A stretch of DNA of 64,000 nucleotides from Aeromicrobium sp. Root472D3 (lineage in GTDB: Bacteria > Actinomycetota > Actinomycetes > Propionibacteriales > Nocardioidaceae): positions 232,382 through 296,381 of the forward strand of contig NZ_LMET01000001.1 of the NCBI RefSeq assembly GCF_001426485.1. Direction: 5' to 3'. The notes below the pieces were generated by a model. The model saw nothing but the letters and a program-made list of their open reading frames with translations. It made no database searches and was not told the origin of the DNA. Below, in pieces: positions 1 through 8,705 of this stretch. The position numbers and the translations under genes are program-made. Within the stretch, counting starts at the first letter, position 1, and each line of letters opens with the position of its first letter.

Positions 1-129
1 CATGGCCCCGACCGCGACCTCCGGGCTGCCCGGCTGGACGACCAGCAGCTCGTGGCCCAGGCGGGCGAGCTCGCGGTACTGGGCGGCCAGGTACCCGGTC
101 AGCCCGTTGCCGAGGAAGGCGATGCGCAC
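1..129 (-). CDS. N-terminus of a probable glycosyltransferase (partial)
   Basis: Only the first 43 codons are present; the gene runs off the left edge. It starts with GTG at 129 and begins MRIAFLGNGLTG, followed by a helix and then GHELLVVQPG. This beta-strand, glycine loop, helix, second strand pattern is the usual N-terminal Rossmann half of GT-B glycosyltransferases (GT4-like 'MRIAF...GHEVHVV'). It is divergent from guaB1, with 38 bp between the two starts. Nothing of the catalytic C-terminal half can be seen, so donor and acceptor are unknown. A different Rossmann enzyme is possible. Confidence 0.5.
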   Translation of the reverse strand, partial: MRIAFLGNGLTGYLAAQYRELARLGHELLVVQPGSPEVAVGAM

Positions 130-158
130 GACGGCACCCTAACAGCGCGGCCGCCTAG

Positions 159-1628
<1,470 letters not shown>

Positions 1629-1687
1629 TAGGCGGGCGGGGCTCGTTCCTCGCCCCTCGTCTCGCCGCTCGCGCGGCCGCCTGCTCG

Positions 1688-2263
1688 CTACGCCCCGGTG
1701 ACGGGTTGGTGGTGGCGGACGCCGTCGAGGATGAGCGAGAGCCCGAGGTCGAACGAGGCCGCGTCGGCGCCGGCCGGGGCGTCGTCGCCGATCGCGCCGA
1801 CGCTGCTGGCCTGCAGGTGCGCCTGCTCCTCCGAGACGTGACCGAAGACGAAGTGCAGGATCGTCGTCGCGGCGGCCCGGGCCAGTTCGGGAGGCAAGCC
1901 CCCGCGGTCGACCGCCCGCACCAGCGGCACGAGGGGCGAGACGTGTCCCAGGCCGAAGGCCTGCACCGTCGCGATCAGCTCGGCGCCGTCGCGGTACGCC
2001 AGCATGGCGTCGCGCAGCGCGTGCCCGGCGCCGACGACGGCGACGTCCCACGGCACGTCGTCGGCGGACGGACGACGACCGCGCTCGAGCAGCTCGTCGG
2101 CGACCGCGGCCAGCAGGTGCTGCTTGCTCGCGAAGTGGTGGTAGAGGGCGGACGGCTGCAGGCCCAGCTCGGCGGCGATTCGCCGCATCGACAGATCCGC
2201 CAGGCCGTACTGGTCGAGGACGCCGACGGCCCGCTCGACGACGTCGCTCCTGCGGTAGCGCAC
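1688..2263 (-). CDS. bioQ: TetR-family repressor, probable BioQ (biotin uptake regulator)
   Basis: 191 residues from the GTG at 2263, chosen because AGGAG (2269-2273) lies 5 nt upstream; an in-frame TTG at 2284 would add seven residues without a ribosome site. The N-terminal helix-turn-helix reads LSMRRIAAELGLQPSALYHHFASKQHLL, followed by a TetR-type ligand domain. It is divergent from bioYMN and the 95 bp between the starts hold two 13-bp palindromes of the form TGAAC-N3-GTTCA, close to the BioQ motif known from Corynebacterium and Mycobacterium. The inference is a repressor of biotin transport and of itself. TetR sequence alone would not give this function; position and operator do. Confidence 0.75.
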   Translation of the reverse strand: MRYRRSDVVERAVGVLDQYGLADLSMRRIAAELGLQPSALYHHFASKQHLLAAVADELLERGRRPSADDVPWDVAVVGAGHALRDAMLAYRDGAELIATVQAFGLGHVSPLVPLVRAVDRGGLPPELARAAATTILHFVFGHVSEEQAHLQASSVGAIGDDAPAGADAASFDLGLSLILDGVRHHQPVTGA

Positions 2264-2307
2264 TCCGACTCCTGACGTTGACAACCGACGGCGATCCTAC
2301 GCTAACC

Positions 2308-2335
2308 TGAACGCCGTTCACCTGAGCACCGTTCA
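2308..2335. promoter_or_regulatory. Two tandem BioQ-like operator boxes
   Basis: Box 1 (2308-2320) is the perfect palindrome TGAACGCCGTTCA. Box 2 (2323-2335) is TGAGCACCGTTCA, with one mismatch in its left half. They are 2 bp apart, so centres are spaced 15 bp. They lie 24 bp before the bioY start and 45 bp before the regulator's GTG, where they can cover both promoters. The pattern fits TGAAC-N3-GTTAC/GTTCA boxes reported for BioQ. Confidence 0.7.
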
Positions 2336-2358
2336 GGTATCGCCCCCCAGGAGCCCCG

Positions 2359-2946
2359 ATGTCCAGCACCACGACCCGTCGCCCCGTCGCGAGCACGACC
2401 GATCTCGCCCTGATCGCGACGTTCGCGGCCCTCATCGCGGTGTGCGCCGTCTCGGCCGCGCTGCCGTTCGGCGTCAACGGCGTGCCCGTCACGCTGCAGC
2501 TGTTCGGCATCTTCCTGGCCGGCGCGGTGCTGGGCGCGCGCCGCGGGTTCCTCGCCGTCGTGCTCTACCTCGTCGTCGGGGCCGCGGGCCTGCCGATCTT
2601 CGCCGGCGGCACGTCGGGCGTCGCGCCGTTCACGGGCGTCACCGGCGGCTACCTGCTCGCGTTCCCGTTCGCCGCACTGATCGTCGGCCTGGCCGTCGAG
2701 CGGGCGCACCGCCGCAGCGTCGCGGTCACGGCCGGGGTCGTCCTGGCCGGCGGCGTCGTCGCCGAGGCGCTGGTGTGGGTCGTCGGCGCGACCGGCATCG
2801 CGCTGTACGCCGACACGCCCTGGGGCACGACCGTCACGAGCTCGTTCGCCTACGTCCCGGCCGACCTGGCCAAGCTCGCCGCCGCCGCGGTCGTCGCCGC
2901 GGCCGTGCACCGGGCCTTCCCGGCCCTGCTGTCGCGCGCTCGGTAG
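2359..2946 (+). CDS. bioY: Biotin-specific ECF transporter S component BioY
   Basis: 195 residues with about six hydrophobic segments. The N-terminal stretch TTDLALIATFAALIAVCAVSAALPF, then VPVTLQLFGIFLAGAVLGARRGFLAV, is the characteristic BioY signature, and the later GGYLLAFPFAALIVGLAVER also fits. It binds biotin in the membrane and works with the energising module encoded by the next two genes. The ATG has AGGAG 5 nt upstream (2349-2353). It leads the bioYMN operon behind the tandem BioQ-like boxes. Confidence 0.92.
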   Translation: MSSTTTRRPVASTTDLALIATFAALIAVCAVSAALPFGVNGVPVTLQLFGIFLAGAVLGARRGFLAVVLYLVVGAAGLPIFAGGTSGVAPFTGVTGGYLLAFPFAALIVGLAVERAHRRSVAVTAGVVLAGGVVAEALVWVVGATGIALYADTPWGTTVTSSFAYVPADLAKLAAAAVVAAAVHRAFPALLSRAR

Positions 2947-2956
2947 CGTTCGGCCC

Positions 2957-3655
2957 ATGGCCGACATCGCGTTCGACGGCGTCACCGTCACCGCCGAGGC
3001 GTCCGGCGGCGACGTCGTCATCCTCCGCGACGTCGCGGCCACCCTGACGCAGCACCGCGTCGCGCTCATCGGCGGCAACGGGTCGGGCAAGTCGACGATG
3101 GCGCGGCTCGTCAACGGGCTGGTCACGCCGTCGTCGGGCACCGTGACGGTCGACGGCCTCGACGTCGCGTCCGAGGGCCCGGCCGTCCGCCGGCGGGTCG
3201 GCTTCGTGTTCACCCAGCCCGCCGCCCAGCTCGTCATGCCGACCGTCGCCGAGGACGTCGCCCTCTCGCTGCGGCGACTCGTCAAGGACAAGGACGAGCG
3301 GCAGCGCCGCGTCATGGACGTCCTGGCGACGTACGGCCTGGCGCACCTCGCCGACACCAGCGTGCACGCACTGTCGGGGGGCCAGCAGCAGCTGCTCGCG
3401 CTCGCCGGGGTGCTGGCGACCGAGCCGTCGATCGTCGTCGCCGACGAGCCCACGACGCTGCTCGACCTGCGCAACTCCGCGATCGTCGCCGACCGGCTGC
3501 TGTCGCTCGAGCAGCAGCTCGTGCTCGTGACGCACGACCTCGACCTCGCGCTGCGCTGCGAGCGGGTGCTGGTCGTCGAGGGCGGGCGGATCGCCGCCGA
3601 CGGCGAGCCCGCCGAGGCCGTCGCCTGGTACCGCGACAGCGTGACGTCGGCGTGA
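2957..3655 (+). CDS. bioM: ECF transporter ATPase BioM
   Basis: 232-residue ABC ATPase. Walker A is GGNGSGKST near residue 40, the Q-loop region is VFTQPAAQLVMPTVAEDVA, the signature is ALSGGQQQLLALAGVL and Walker B is IVVADEPTTLLD, with an H-switch in LVTHDLDLAL. It supplies energy to BioY through BioN. It starts 10 bp after bioY and overlaps bioN by 4 bp (GTGA). The length is short, as usual for a single-domain ECF ATPase. Confidence 0.92.
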   Translation: MADIAFDGVTVTAEASGGDVVILRDVAATLTQHRVALIGGNGSGKSTMARLVNGLVTPSSGTVTVDGLDVASEGPAVRRRVGFVFTQPAAQLVMPTVAEDVALSLRRLVKDKDERQRRVMDVLATYGLAHLADTSVHALSGGQQQLLALAGVLATEPSIVVADEPTTLLDLRNSAIVADRLLSLEQQLVLVTHDLDLALRCERVLVVEGGRIAADGEPAEAVAWYRDSVTSA

Positions 3656-4266
3656 GGGGCGCACTGCCGCTCGGCACGTACCGTCCGGGCACGACGGTCT
3701 GGCACCGCATCCCGGCGGGGCCCAAGCTCGGGCTCGTCGTGCTGACGAGCATCGTCGTCGTCGCGCTGCGGGGGCCGTGGCCCCCCGTCGCGGCGCTCGC
3801 CGGCGCGGTGCTGCTGTCGGCCTGGGCCCGCGTGCCGCCCGGGGCCGTGTGGCGTGGGCTGCGGCCGCTGCTGGTGGTGGTCGCGGTGCTGGGCGGCTTC
3901 CAGTGGTGGCAGCGCGGCTGGCCCGTGGCGGTCGAGGTCGTCGCGACGACCCTCGCGCTCGTCGTGGTCGCGACGACGTTCACCGCGACGACGCCCATGG
4001 ACCGGATGCTCGACGCGATCGTGCGGGGGCTGCGACCGTTCCGACGTCTCGGCGTCGACCCCGAGAAGGTCGCCCTCGCGTTCTCGCTCATGATCGGGGC
4101 GATCCCCGCGATCTTCGAGATCTTCCGCGAGACCCGCGAGGCCGCCAAGGCCCGCGGGCTCGAGCGCAGTCCCCGCGCCAACCTGTCCCCCATGGCGATC
4201 CGCACCGTCGCCCACGCCTACGACACCGGCGCGGCCCTCCACGCCCGCGGCATCGGCGACGACTGA
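3652..4266 (+). CDS. bioN: ECF transporter transmembrane coupling protein BioN (EcfT)
   Basis: 204 residues. The opening PLGTYRPGTTVWHRIPAGPKLG is the usual EcfT N-terminus, followed by hydrophobic segments and the two Ala-Arg-Gly coupling motifs, AKARGLE and LHARGIG, that dock on the ATPases. Its GTG start overlaps the bioM stop. It completes the biotin uptake complex. There is no second ATPase gene nearby, so BioM may form a homodimer or share another partner. Confidence 0.9.
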   Translation: MRGALPLGTYRPGTTVWHRIPAGPKLGLVVLTSIVVVALRGPWPPVAALAGAVLLSAWARVPPGAVWRGLRPLLVVVAVLGGFQWWQRGWPVAVEVVATTLALVVVATTFTATTPMDRMLDAIVRGLRPFRRLGVDPEKVALAFSLMIGAIPAIFEIFRETREAAKARGLERSPRANLSPMAIRTVAHAYDTGAALHARGIGDD

Positions 4267-4352
4267 CCGTCCCCGGACGTCATCACATCAGGACCTGCGC
4301 CACCGCTTCTGCGATGAGGTCCGCACCGAACCCGGCGCGGTAGCGTCGGCGG

Positions 4353-5492
4353 ATGGACAACCTCCTGACCGCCCTGGTCGCGGCAGCCGCACTCGTCGCG
4401 GTCGCGGCGTTCGCGCGGTGGTGGCTGCTGGCGCGCCGCCCGAGCCTCGGGACGCCGGAGGACCGCGCGACCTACGAGACCCTGCACACGACGGCCCTCG
4501 CGGCACCCGCGCTGCGCCGCGGGCTCGACGCCGAGAGCGCCGCGAGCGCCCTGCCCCACGTCCGGACGCTGCTGGGCGCCCGCACCGTCGCGATCACCGA
4601 CACCGAGGGCCCCCTCGCGTGGGACGGGCCGGGCGAGCACACCGACGTCGCCGACCTCGTGCGCGCCGCGATCGGCAGCGGCACGACGCGGGCGGCGGGA
4701 CGCGTGATCGTCGCACCCCTCGCGGTCGAGGAGCGCGTCGTCGGCAGCGTCGTGATCGTCACCGACGAGGCCTCGGCGGGCCTGGCCCGGGCCACCACCG
4801 AGGTGGCGCGCTGGATGTCGAGCCAGCTCGAGCTCGCCGAGCTGGCCACGTCGCGCACGGCCCTCATGGAGGCCGAGCTGCGCGCGCTGCGAGCCCAGAT
4901 CTCGCCGCACTTCATCTACAACTCGCTCGGCGCGATCGCGTCGTTCGTGCGCACGGACCCCGAGCGGGCCCGCGAGCTGCTGCTCGAGTTCGCCGACTTC
5001 ACCCGCTACTCGTTCCGCCAGCACGGCGAGTTCACGACGCTGGCCGAGGAGCTGCGGTCGATCGAGCGCTACCTCGTGCTCGAGAAGGCCCGGTTCGGCG
5101 ACCGTCTGCGGGTCGTGACGCTCGTCGCGCCCGAGGTGCTGAGCGTGACGCTGCCGTTCCTGTCGGTGCAGCCGCTGGTCGAGAACGCCGTCCGGCACGG
5201 TCTCGAGAGCCGTGCGGGCGACGGCACCATCACCGTCACGGCGCTCGACACCGGCCCCGAGTGCCTCATCACGATCGAGGACGACGGGGCCGGCGTCGAC
5301 CCCGAGGTCGTCCGGGCGGCGCTGTCGGGGCGCAACCCCAGCGCGTCGGTGGGCCTCGCGAACGTCGACGAGCGCATGCGGACGGTCTACGGCAACGCGT
5401 ACGGCATCGTGGTCGAGACGGCGCCGGGCTTCGGCACCAAGGTCTCGCTGCGGGTGCCCAAGTTCTCGCCCGACGTCGACACGTCGTCCTGA
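4353..5492 (+). CDS. LytS-type sensor histidine kinase
   Basis: 379 residues. One N-terminal membrane segment (residues about 4-26) is followed by a GAF-like region, then a His_kinase domain with QISPHFIYNSLGAIASF (phospho-acceptor His near 186) and an HATPase domain with QPLVENAVRHGL and DDGAGV...GLANVDERM. This is the LytS/YehU class, which signals to LytTR regulators. The gene is followed by exactly such a regulator and then by transporters, so it probably senses a carbon substrate and controls the symporters. The ligand cannot be read from the sequence. A TAGCG box just upstream may be part of its promoter. Confidence 0.88.
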   Translation: MDNLLTALVAAAALVAVAAFARWWLLARRPSLGTPEDRATYETLHTTALAAPALRRGLDAESAASALPHVRTLLGARTVAITDTEGPLAWDGPGEHTDVADLVRAAIGSGTTRAAGRVIVAPLAVEERVVGSVVIVTDEASAGLARATTEVARWMSSQLELAELATSRTALMEAELRALRAQISPHFIYNSLGAIASFVRTDPERARELLLEFADFTRYSFRQHGEFTTLAEELRSIERYLVLEKARFGDRLRVVTLVAPEVLSVTLPFLSVQPLVENAVRHGLESRAGDGTITVTALDTGPECLITIEDDGAGVDPEVVRAALSGRNPSASVGLANVDERMRTVYGNAYGIVVETAPGFGTKVSLRVPKFSPDVDTSS

Positions 5493-5538
5493 CCGACCGA
5501 CTTGTGGCGCGGGTCACCATCGGGGCAGGATCGGCCCC

Positions 5539-6279
5539 ATGCCCGCCTCGCTGCACGCCCTCGTCGTCGACGACGAGCAGCCCGTCCTGGACGAGCTGGT
5601 GTGGCTCCTGCAGCGCGACGACCGCATCGCCTCGGTGCGCGGCACCCACAGCGGCACCGACGCGCTGCGGCTGCTCGAGCAGGGCGGCATCGACCTGGTG
5701 TTCCTCGACGTCGCGATGCCGGGGCTGAGCGGTCTCGACATCGCCCGGCTGCTGGGCCACTTCCGCGCCGCGCCGCAGATCGTGTTCGTCACGGCCCACG
5801 AGGCGCACGCCGTCGAGGCCTTCGAGATGAACGCCGTCGACTACCTGCTCAAGCCGATCCGCGAGGAGCGGCTGCGCGAGAGCGTCCGGCGGGCCAGCGC
5901 GGGTGCCGACGCCGACCGGGGCACGTCCGCGGGTGACGAGCAGATCGCGGTCGAGCTCGGCGGCGTGACGCGCTTCGTCTCGCGGGCGTCCGTCGCGCAC
6001 GCCGAGGCGCAGGGCGACTACGTGCGCCTGCACGTCGCCGACGGGGCCAGCCACCTCGTGCGGACGCCGCTGGGCACGCTCGCCGACGAGTGGGCCGACG
6101 CGGGGTTCGTGCGCATCCACCGCAGCATCGTGGTCAACCTGGCCCACGTGCGCGAGGTGCGGGTGCAGGCCGGACGCTGCAGCGTCGTCGTGCCGTCGGG
6201 CACCGAGCTCGTCGAACTGCAGGTGGCCCGCCGCCACACCCGGGCCCTGCGCGACCTGATCCACGAACGCGCCCTGTGA
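5539..6279 (+). CDS. LytTR-family response regulator
   Basis: 246 residues from the ATG at 5539; the frame is open further upstream, but this start follows the kinase stop by 46 bp and begins the receiver fold directly (LHALVVDDEQPV). The receiver has VDDEQ and phospho-acceptor Asp near 57 (LVFLDVAMPG), with KPIREERL closing it. The LytTR DNA-binding domain fills the C-terminal half (AEGDYVRLH...FVRIHRSIVVNLAHVREV). It pairs with the preceding LytS kinase. The next gene overlaps by 4 bp (GTGA), which couples it to the transport genes. Confidence 0.9.
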   Translation: MPASLHALVVDDEQPVLDELVWLLQRDDRIASVRGTHSGTDALRLLEQGGIDLVFLDVAMPGLSGLDIARLLGHFRAAPQIVFVTAHEAHAVEAFEMNAVDYLLKPIREERLRESVRRASAGADADRGTSAGDEQIAVELGGVTRFVSRASVAHAEAQGDYVRLHVADGASHLVRTPLGTLADEWADAGFVRIHRSIVVNLAHVREVRVQAGRCSVVVPSGTELVELQVARRHTRALRDLIHERAL

Positions 6280-6680
6280 GCGACGACGGGCAGCACCCGC
6301 CGCCCACCGGACGGGTGCGCGTCACCAACCCGCTGACGTCGGCGCCGGCGCACGTCCGCCGCAGCGTGCGCCAGGAGATCGACGAGTCGACCGGGATCGG
6401 CGAGATCTACATGCAGTCGCTGATCCGCTCGCAGCTGCGGGCCGCGATCGCGGTGGCCCTGACGCTGGTGTTGTCGATCGGCGCCCTGCCGCTGACGTTC
6501 ATGGCCTTCGACACCGTCACGGAGTTCCGCGTGCTGGGGGTGCCGGCGCCGTGGCTGATCCTGGGCGTCGCGGTCTACCCGGGACTGTTCGGCCTGGGGT
6601 GGGTCTACATCCGCCAGGCCGAGCGGGCCGAACGCGACTTCGCCGAGCTCGTGCAGCCTGAACGCGCCGACGAGCCGTGA
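6276..6680 (+). CDS. Small two-helix membrane protein of the symporter locus
   Basis: 134 residues from a GTG that overlaps the regulator stop. A polar N-terminus (about 50 residues) leads into two hydrophobic segments (AAIAVALTLVLSIGALPLTF and PWLILGVAVYPGLFGLGWVY) and a charged tail. It resembles in length and layout the DUF485-like companions of acetate symporters but I cannot see the DUF485 signature clearly. It overlaps the next symporter gene by 4 bp, so a helper subunit or assembly factor for that transporter is the natural inference. Confidence 0.75.
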   Translation: MSDDGQHPPPTGRVRVTNPLTSAPAHVRRSVRQEIDESTGIGEIYMQSLIRSQLRAAIAVALTLVLSIGALPLTFMAFDTVTEFRVLGVPAPWLILGVAVYPGLFGLGWVYIRQAERAERDFAELVQPERADEP

Positions 6681-8182
6681 ACACGACCTACGGCGTCGTG
6701 GCCGTGGCCCTGGTGTCGCTCGCGACGCTCGGCATCGGTGCGTTCGGCCTGCGGTTCAGCCGCACGACGAGCGACTTCTACGTCGCGTCGCGCTCGGTCA
6801 GCCCCGTGTGGAACAGCTCGGCGATCGGCGGGGAGTACCTGTCGGCGGCGTCGTTCCTCGGCGTCGCGGGGCTCGTCCTGGCCTACGGCGCCGACATGCT
6901 CTGGTACCCGATCGGCTGGACGACGGGCTACCTGATGCTGCTGGTGTTCGTCGCGGCGCCGCTGCGCCGGTCGGGCGCGTACACGATCCCCGACTTCGCC
7001 CAGGTGCGGCTGCAGTCGGTGCGGGTGCGGCAGGTCGCCAGCGTGCTCGTCGTGGCGGTCGGCTGGCTGTACCTCATGCCCCAGTTCCAGGGCGCGGGCC
7101 TGACGCTGCGCACCGTCACGGGGGCGCCCACGTGGGTCGGCACGGTGCTGGTCGCGGTCATCGTCGTGATCAACGTCGTGTCGGGCGGCATGCGCAGCAT
7201 CACGTTCGTCCAGGCCTTCCAGTACTGGCTCAAGCTCACGGCGCTGCTCGTCCCGGTGTTCTTCCTGGTGCACGCGTGGACCGACGACGGACGACCGTCC
7301 CCCGTCGCCCCCGAGGCGTGGTTCACGCCGTTCGGCGGCACCGACGGCCCCGGCCTCTACCTGACGTACTCGGTGCTGGTCGCGACGTTCCTCGGCACGA
7401 TGGGCCTGCCGCACGTCGTCGTGCGGTTCTACACCAACCCGGACGGTCGTGCGGCGCGTCGCACGACCCTGATCGTCCTGGCGCTGCTCGGCACGTTCTA
7501 CCTGCTGCCGACGGTCTACGGCGTGCTGGGGCGCATCTACGCGAGCGACCTGCTGGCCTCGGGCAGCGCCGACACCGTCGTGCTCGAGCTGCCGTCGCGG
7601 GTCCTCGGCGGAGGGCTGGGCGAGGTGCTCGCGGCGCTGCTGACGGCGGGGGCGTTCGCGGCCTTCCTGTCGACGTCGTCGGGCATCACGATGTCGGTCG
7701 CGGGGGTCATCGGCCAGGGCCTCTCGCGCGGACGCGCCGGACGTCGACGCCTCAGCACCATCGCGGCCCTGCGGATCGCCGCGGCCGGCGGCATCCTCGT
7801 GCCGCTGCTGCTGGCGCTGTCGGCCGAGCGCATCGCGGTGGCCAACTCGGTGACGTTCGCCTTCGCCCTGGCCGCGTCGACGTTCTGCCCCCTGCTGGTG
7901 CTGGGCATCTGGTGGCGCGGGCTGACGGCGCGGGGAGCCGTCGCGGGCATGATCGGCGGCGGCCTGTGCGCCGGCATCGCCCCCGTCATGACGATCGCGT
8001 GGCAACCCGCCGGGTGGCTCGGCGTGCTGATGAGCCAGCCCGCGGCGTGGTCGGTGCCGGTCGGCTTCGGGCTCATGGTCGGCGTCTCGCTGCTGACCCG
8101 CGCCGACGTGCCCGGCAACGTCTCGCGCACCATGGTCCGGCTGCACACGCCCGAGCACATCGCCGTCGACCGCCGCGACTGA
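6677..8182 (+). CDS. Sodium:solute symporter (ActP-like)
   Basis: 501 residues with about 13 hydrophobic segments. SSS-family hallmarks are DFYVASRSVSPVWNSSAIGGEYLSAA near the start, the GGMRSITFVQAFQYWLKLTAL segment and FLGTMGLPHVVVRFYTN. These place it with cation/carboxylate (acetate, pyruvate) symporters. It is the first of two paralogous symporters in this locus; it differs from the second by starting directly with the first helix and by a shorter length. Substrate could be acetate, pyruvate or another short acid. It is translationally coupled to the upstream small membrane protein. Confidence 0.85.
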   Translation: MNTTYGVVAVALVSLATLGIGAFGLRFSRTTSDFYVASRSVSPVWNSSAIGGEYLSAASFLGVAGLVLAYGADMLWYPIGWTTGYLMLLVFVAAPLRRSGAYTIPDFAQVRLQSVRVRQVASVLVVAVGWLYLMPQFQGAGLTLRTVTGAPTWVGTVLVAVIVVINVVSGGMRSITFVQAFQYWLKLTALLVPVFFLVHAWTDDGRPSPVAPEAWFTPFGGTDGPGLYLTYSVLVATFLGTMGLPHVVVRFYTNPDGRAARRTTLIVLALLGTFYLLPTVYGVLGRIYASDLLASGSADTVVLELPSRVLGGGLGEVLAALLTAGAFAAFLSTSSGITMSVAGVIGQGLSRGRAGRRRLSTIAALRIAAAGGILVPLLLALSAERIAVANSVTFAFALAASTFCPLLVLGIWWRGLTARGAVAGMIGGGLCAGIAPVMTIAWQPAGWLGVLMSQPAAWSVPVGFGLMVGVSLLTRADVPGNVSRTMVRLHTPEHIAVDRRD

Positions 8183-8197
8183 GGCGGGGCAACCGCT

Positions 8198-8212
8198 CGT
8201 CCCGCCGGGACG
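8198..8212. terminator. Short hairpin after the first symporter gene
   Basis: CGTCCC-GCC-GGGACG forms a 6-bp GC stem 15 bp after the stop at 8182. A direct repeat of ACCGCTCGTC flanks it. No T-run follows, so it is only a candidate terminator or RNA end. Confidence 0.35.
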
Positions 8213-8278
8213 ACCGCTCGTCGCGCCCCTCCGACCGCACGCCGCACCGCGACCCCACCTCCGGCGCACGGGGCCCGT

Positions 8279-8294
8279 GGTGATCTGGCTCACA
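8279..8294. promoter_or_regulatory. Crp/GlxR-like binding site before DUF485-symporter operon
   Basis: GGTGA-TCTGGC-TCACA matches the TGTGA-N6-TCACA consensus at nine of ten defined positions. It lies 73 bp upstream of the DUF485 start, just before a possible -10 (TAGCGT, 8309-8314). A Crp-family gene sits at 15250-15927 in this window. Corynebacterial GlxR controls the homologous mctBC-type genes, so cAMP/Crp control is a reasonable inference. Confidence 0.55.
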
Positions 8295-8366
8295 CCCCTG
8301 GAGCGCCCTAGCGTCGTGGACGGCCGCGCCCCTCGCGCCGCCCTCACACGGAAGAGGTGAACCATC

Positions 8367-8705
8367 GTGGCGGAGAGAGCGACTCCCCAGGCTCAGGCGG
8401 CCTACGACCGCATCCACGCGTCGGACGAGTTCAAGCAGCTGAAGAAGACCTACATGGGCTTCGTCGTGCCCATGACGGTCGGCTTCATGGTCTGGTACCT
8501 GCTGTACGTCCTGTGCTCCAACTACGCGCCGGGCCTCATGAACACCCAGGTCTTCGGCAACGTCAACATCGCGCTGCTGTGGGGCCTGCTGCAGTTCATC
8601 ACGACCTTCGGCATCGCGTTCTGGTACGCCCGCTTCTCCGCCAGGAACATGGACCCCATCGCCGACGCCCTCAACGAGGCGTACGAGAAGGAGGCCAACG
8701 CATGA
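8367..8705 (+). CDS. DUF485 membrane protein, companion of the symporter
   Basis: 112 residues from a GTG preceded by GAAGAGG. After a polar start it shows the DUF485 pattern: SDEFKQLKKTYMGFVVPMTVGFMVWYLLYVLCSNYAP, then a second helix LLWGLLQFITTFGIAFWYARFSA and a C-terminal NMDPIADALNEAYE. DUF485 proteins are encoded directly before acetate/pyruvate symporters (yjcH-actP, mctB-mctC) and probably assist them. The 4-bp overlap with the next gene supports that here. Confidence 0.92.
   Translation: MAERATPQAQAAYDRIHASDEFKQLKKTYMGFVVPMTVGFMVWYLLYVLCSNYAPGLMNTQVFGNVNIALLWGLLQFITTFGIAFWYARFSARNMDPIADALNEAYEKEANA

Noticed and set aside
1639..1657. Terminator between guaB1 and bioQ
   Set aside because: GGGGC/GCCCC gives only 5 bp in a GC-rich background; not convincing.
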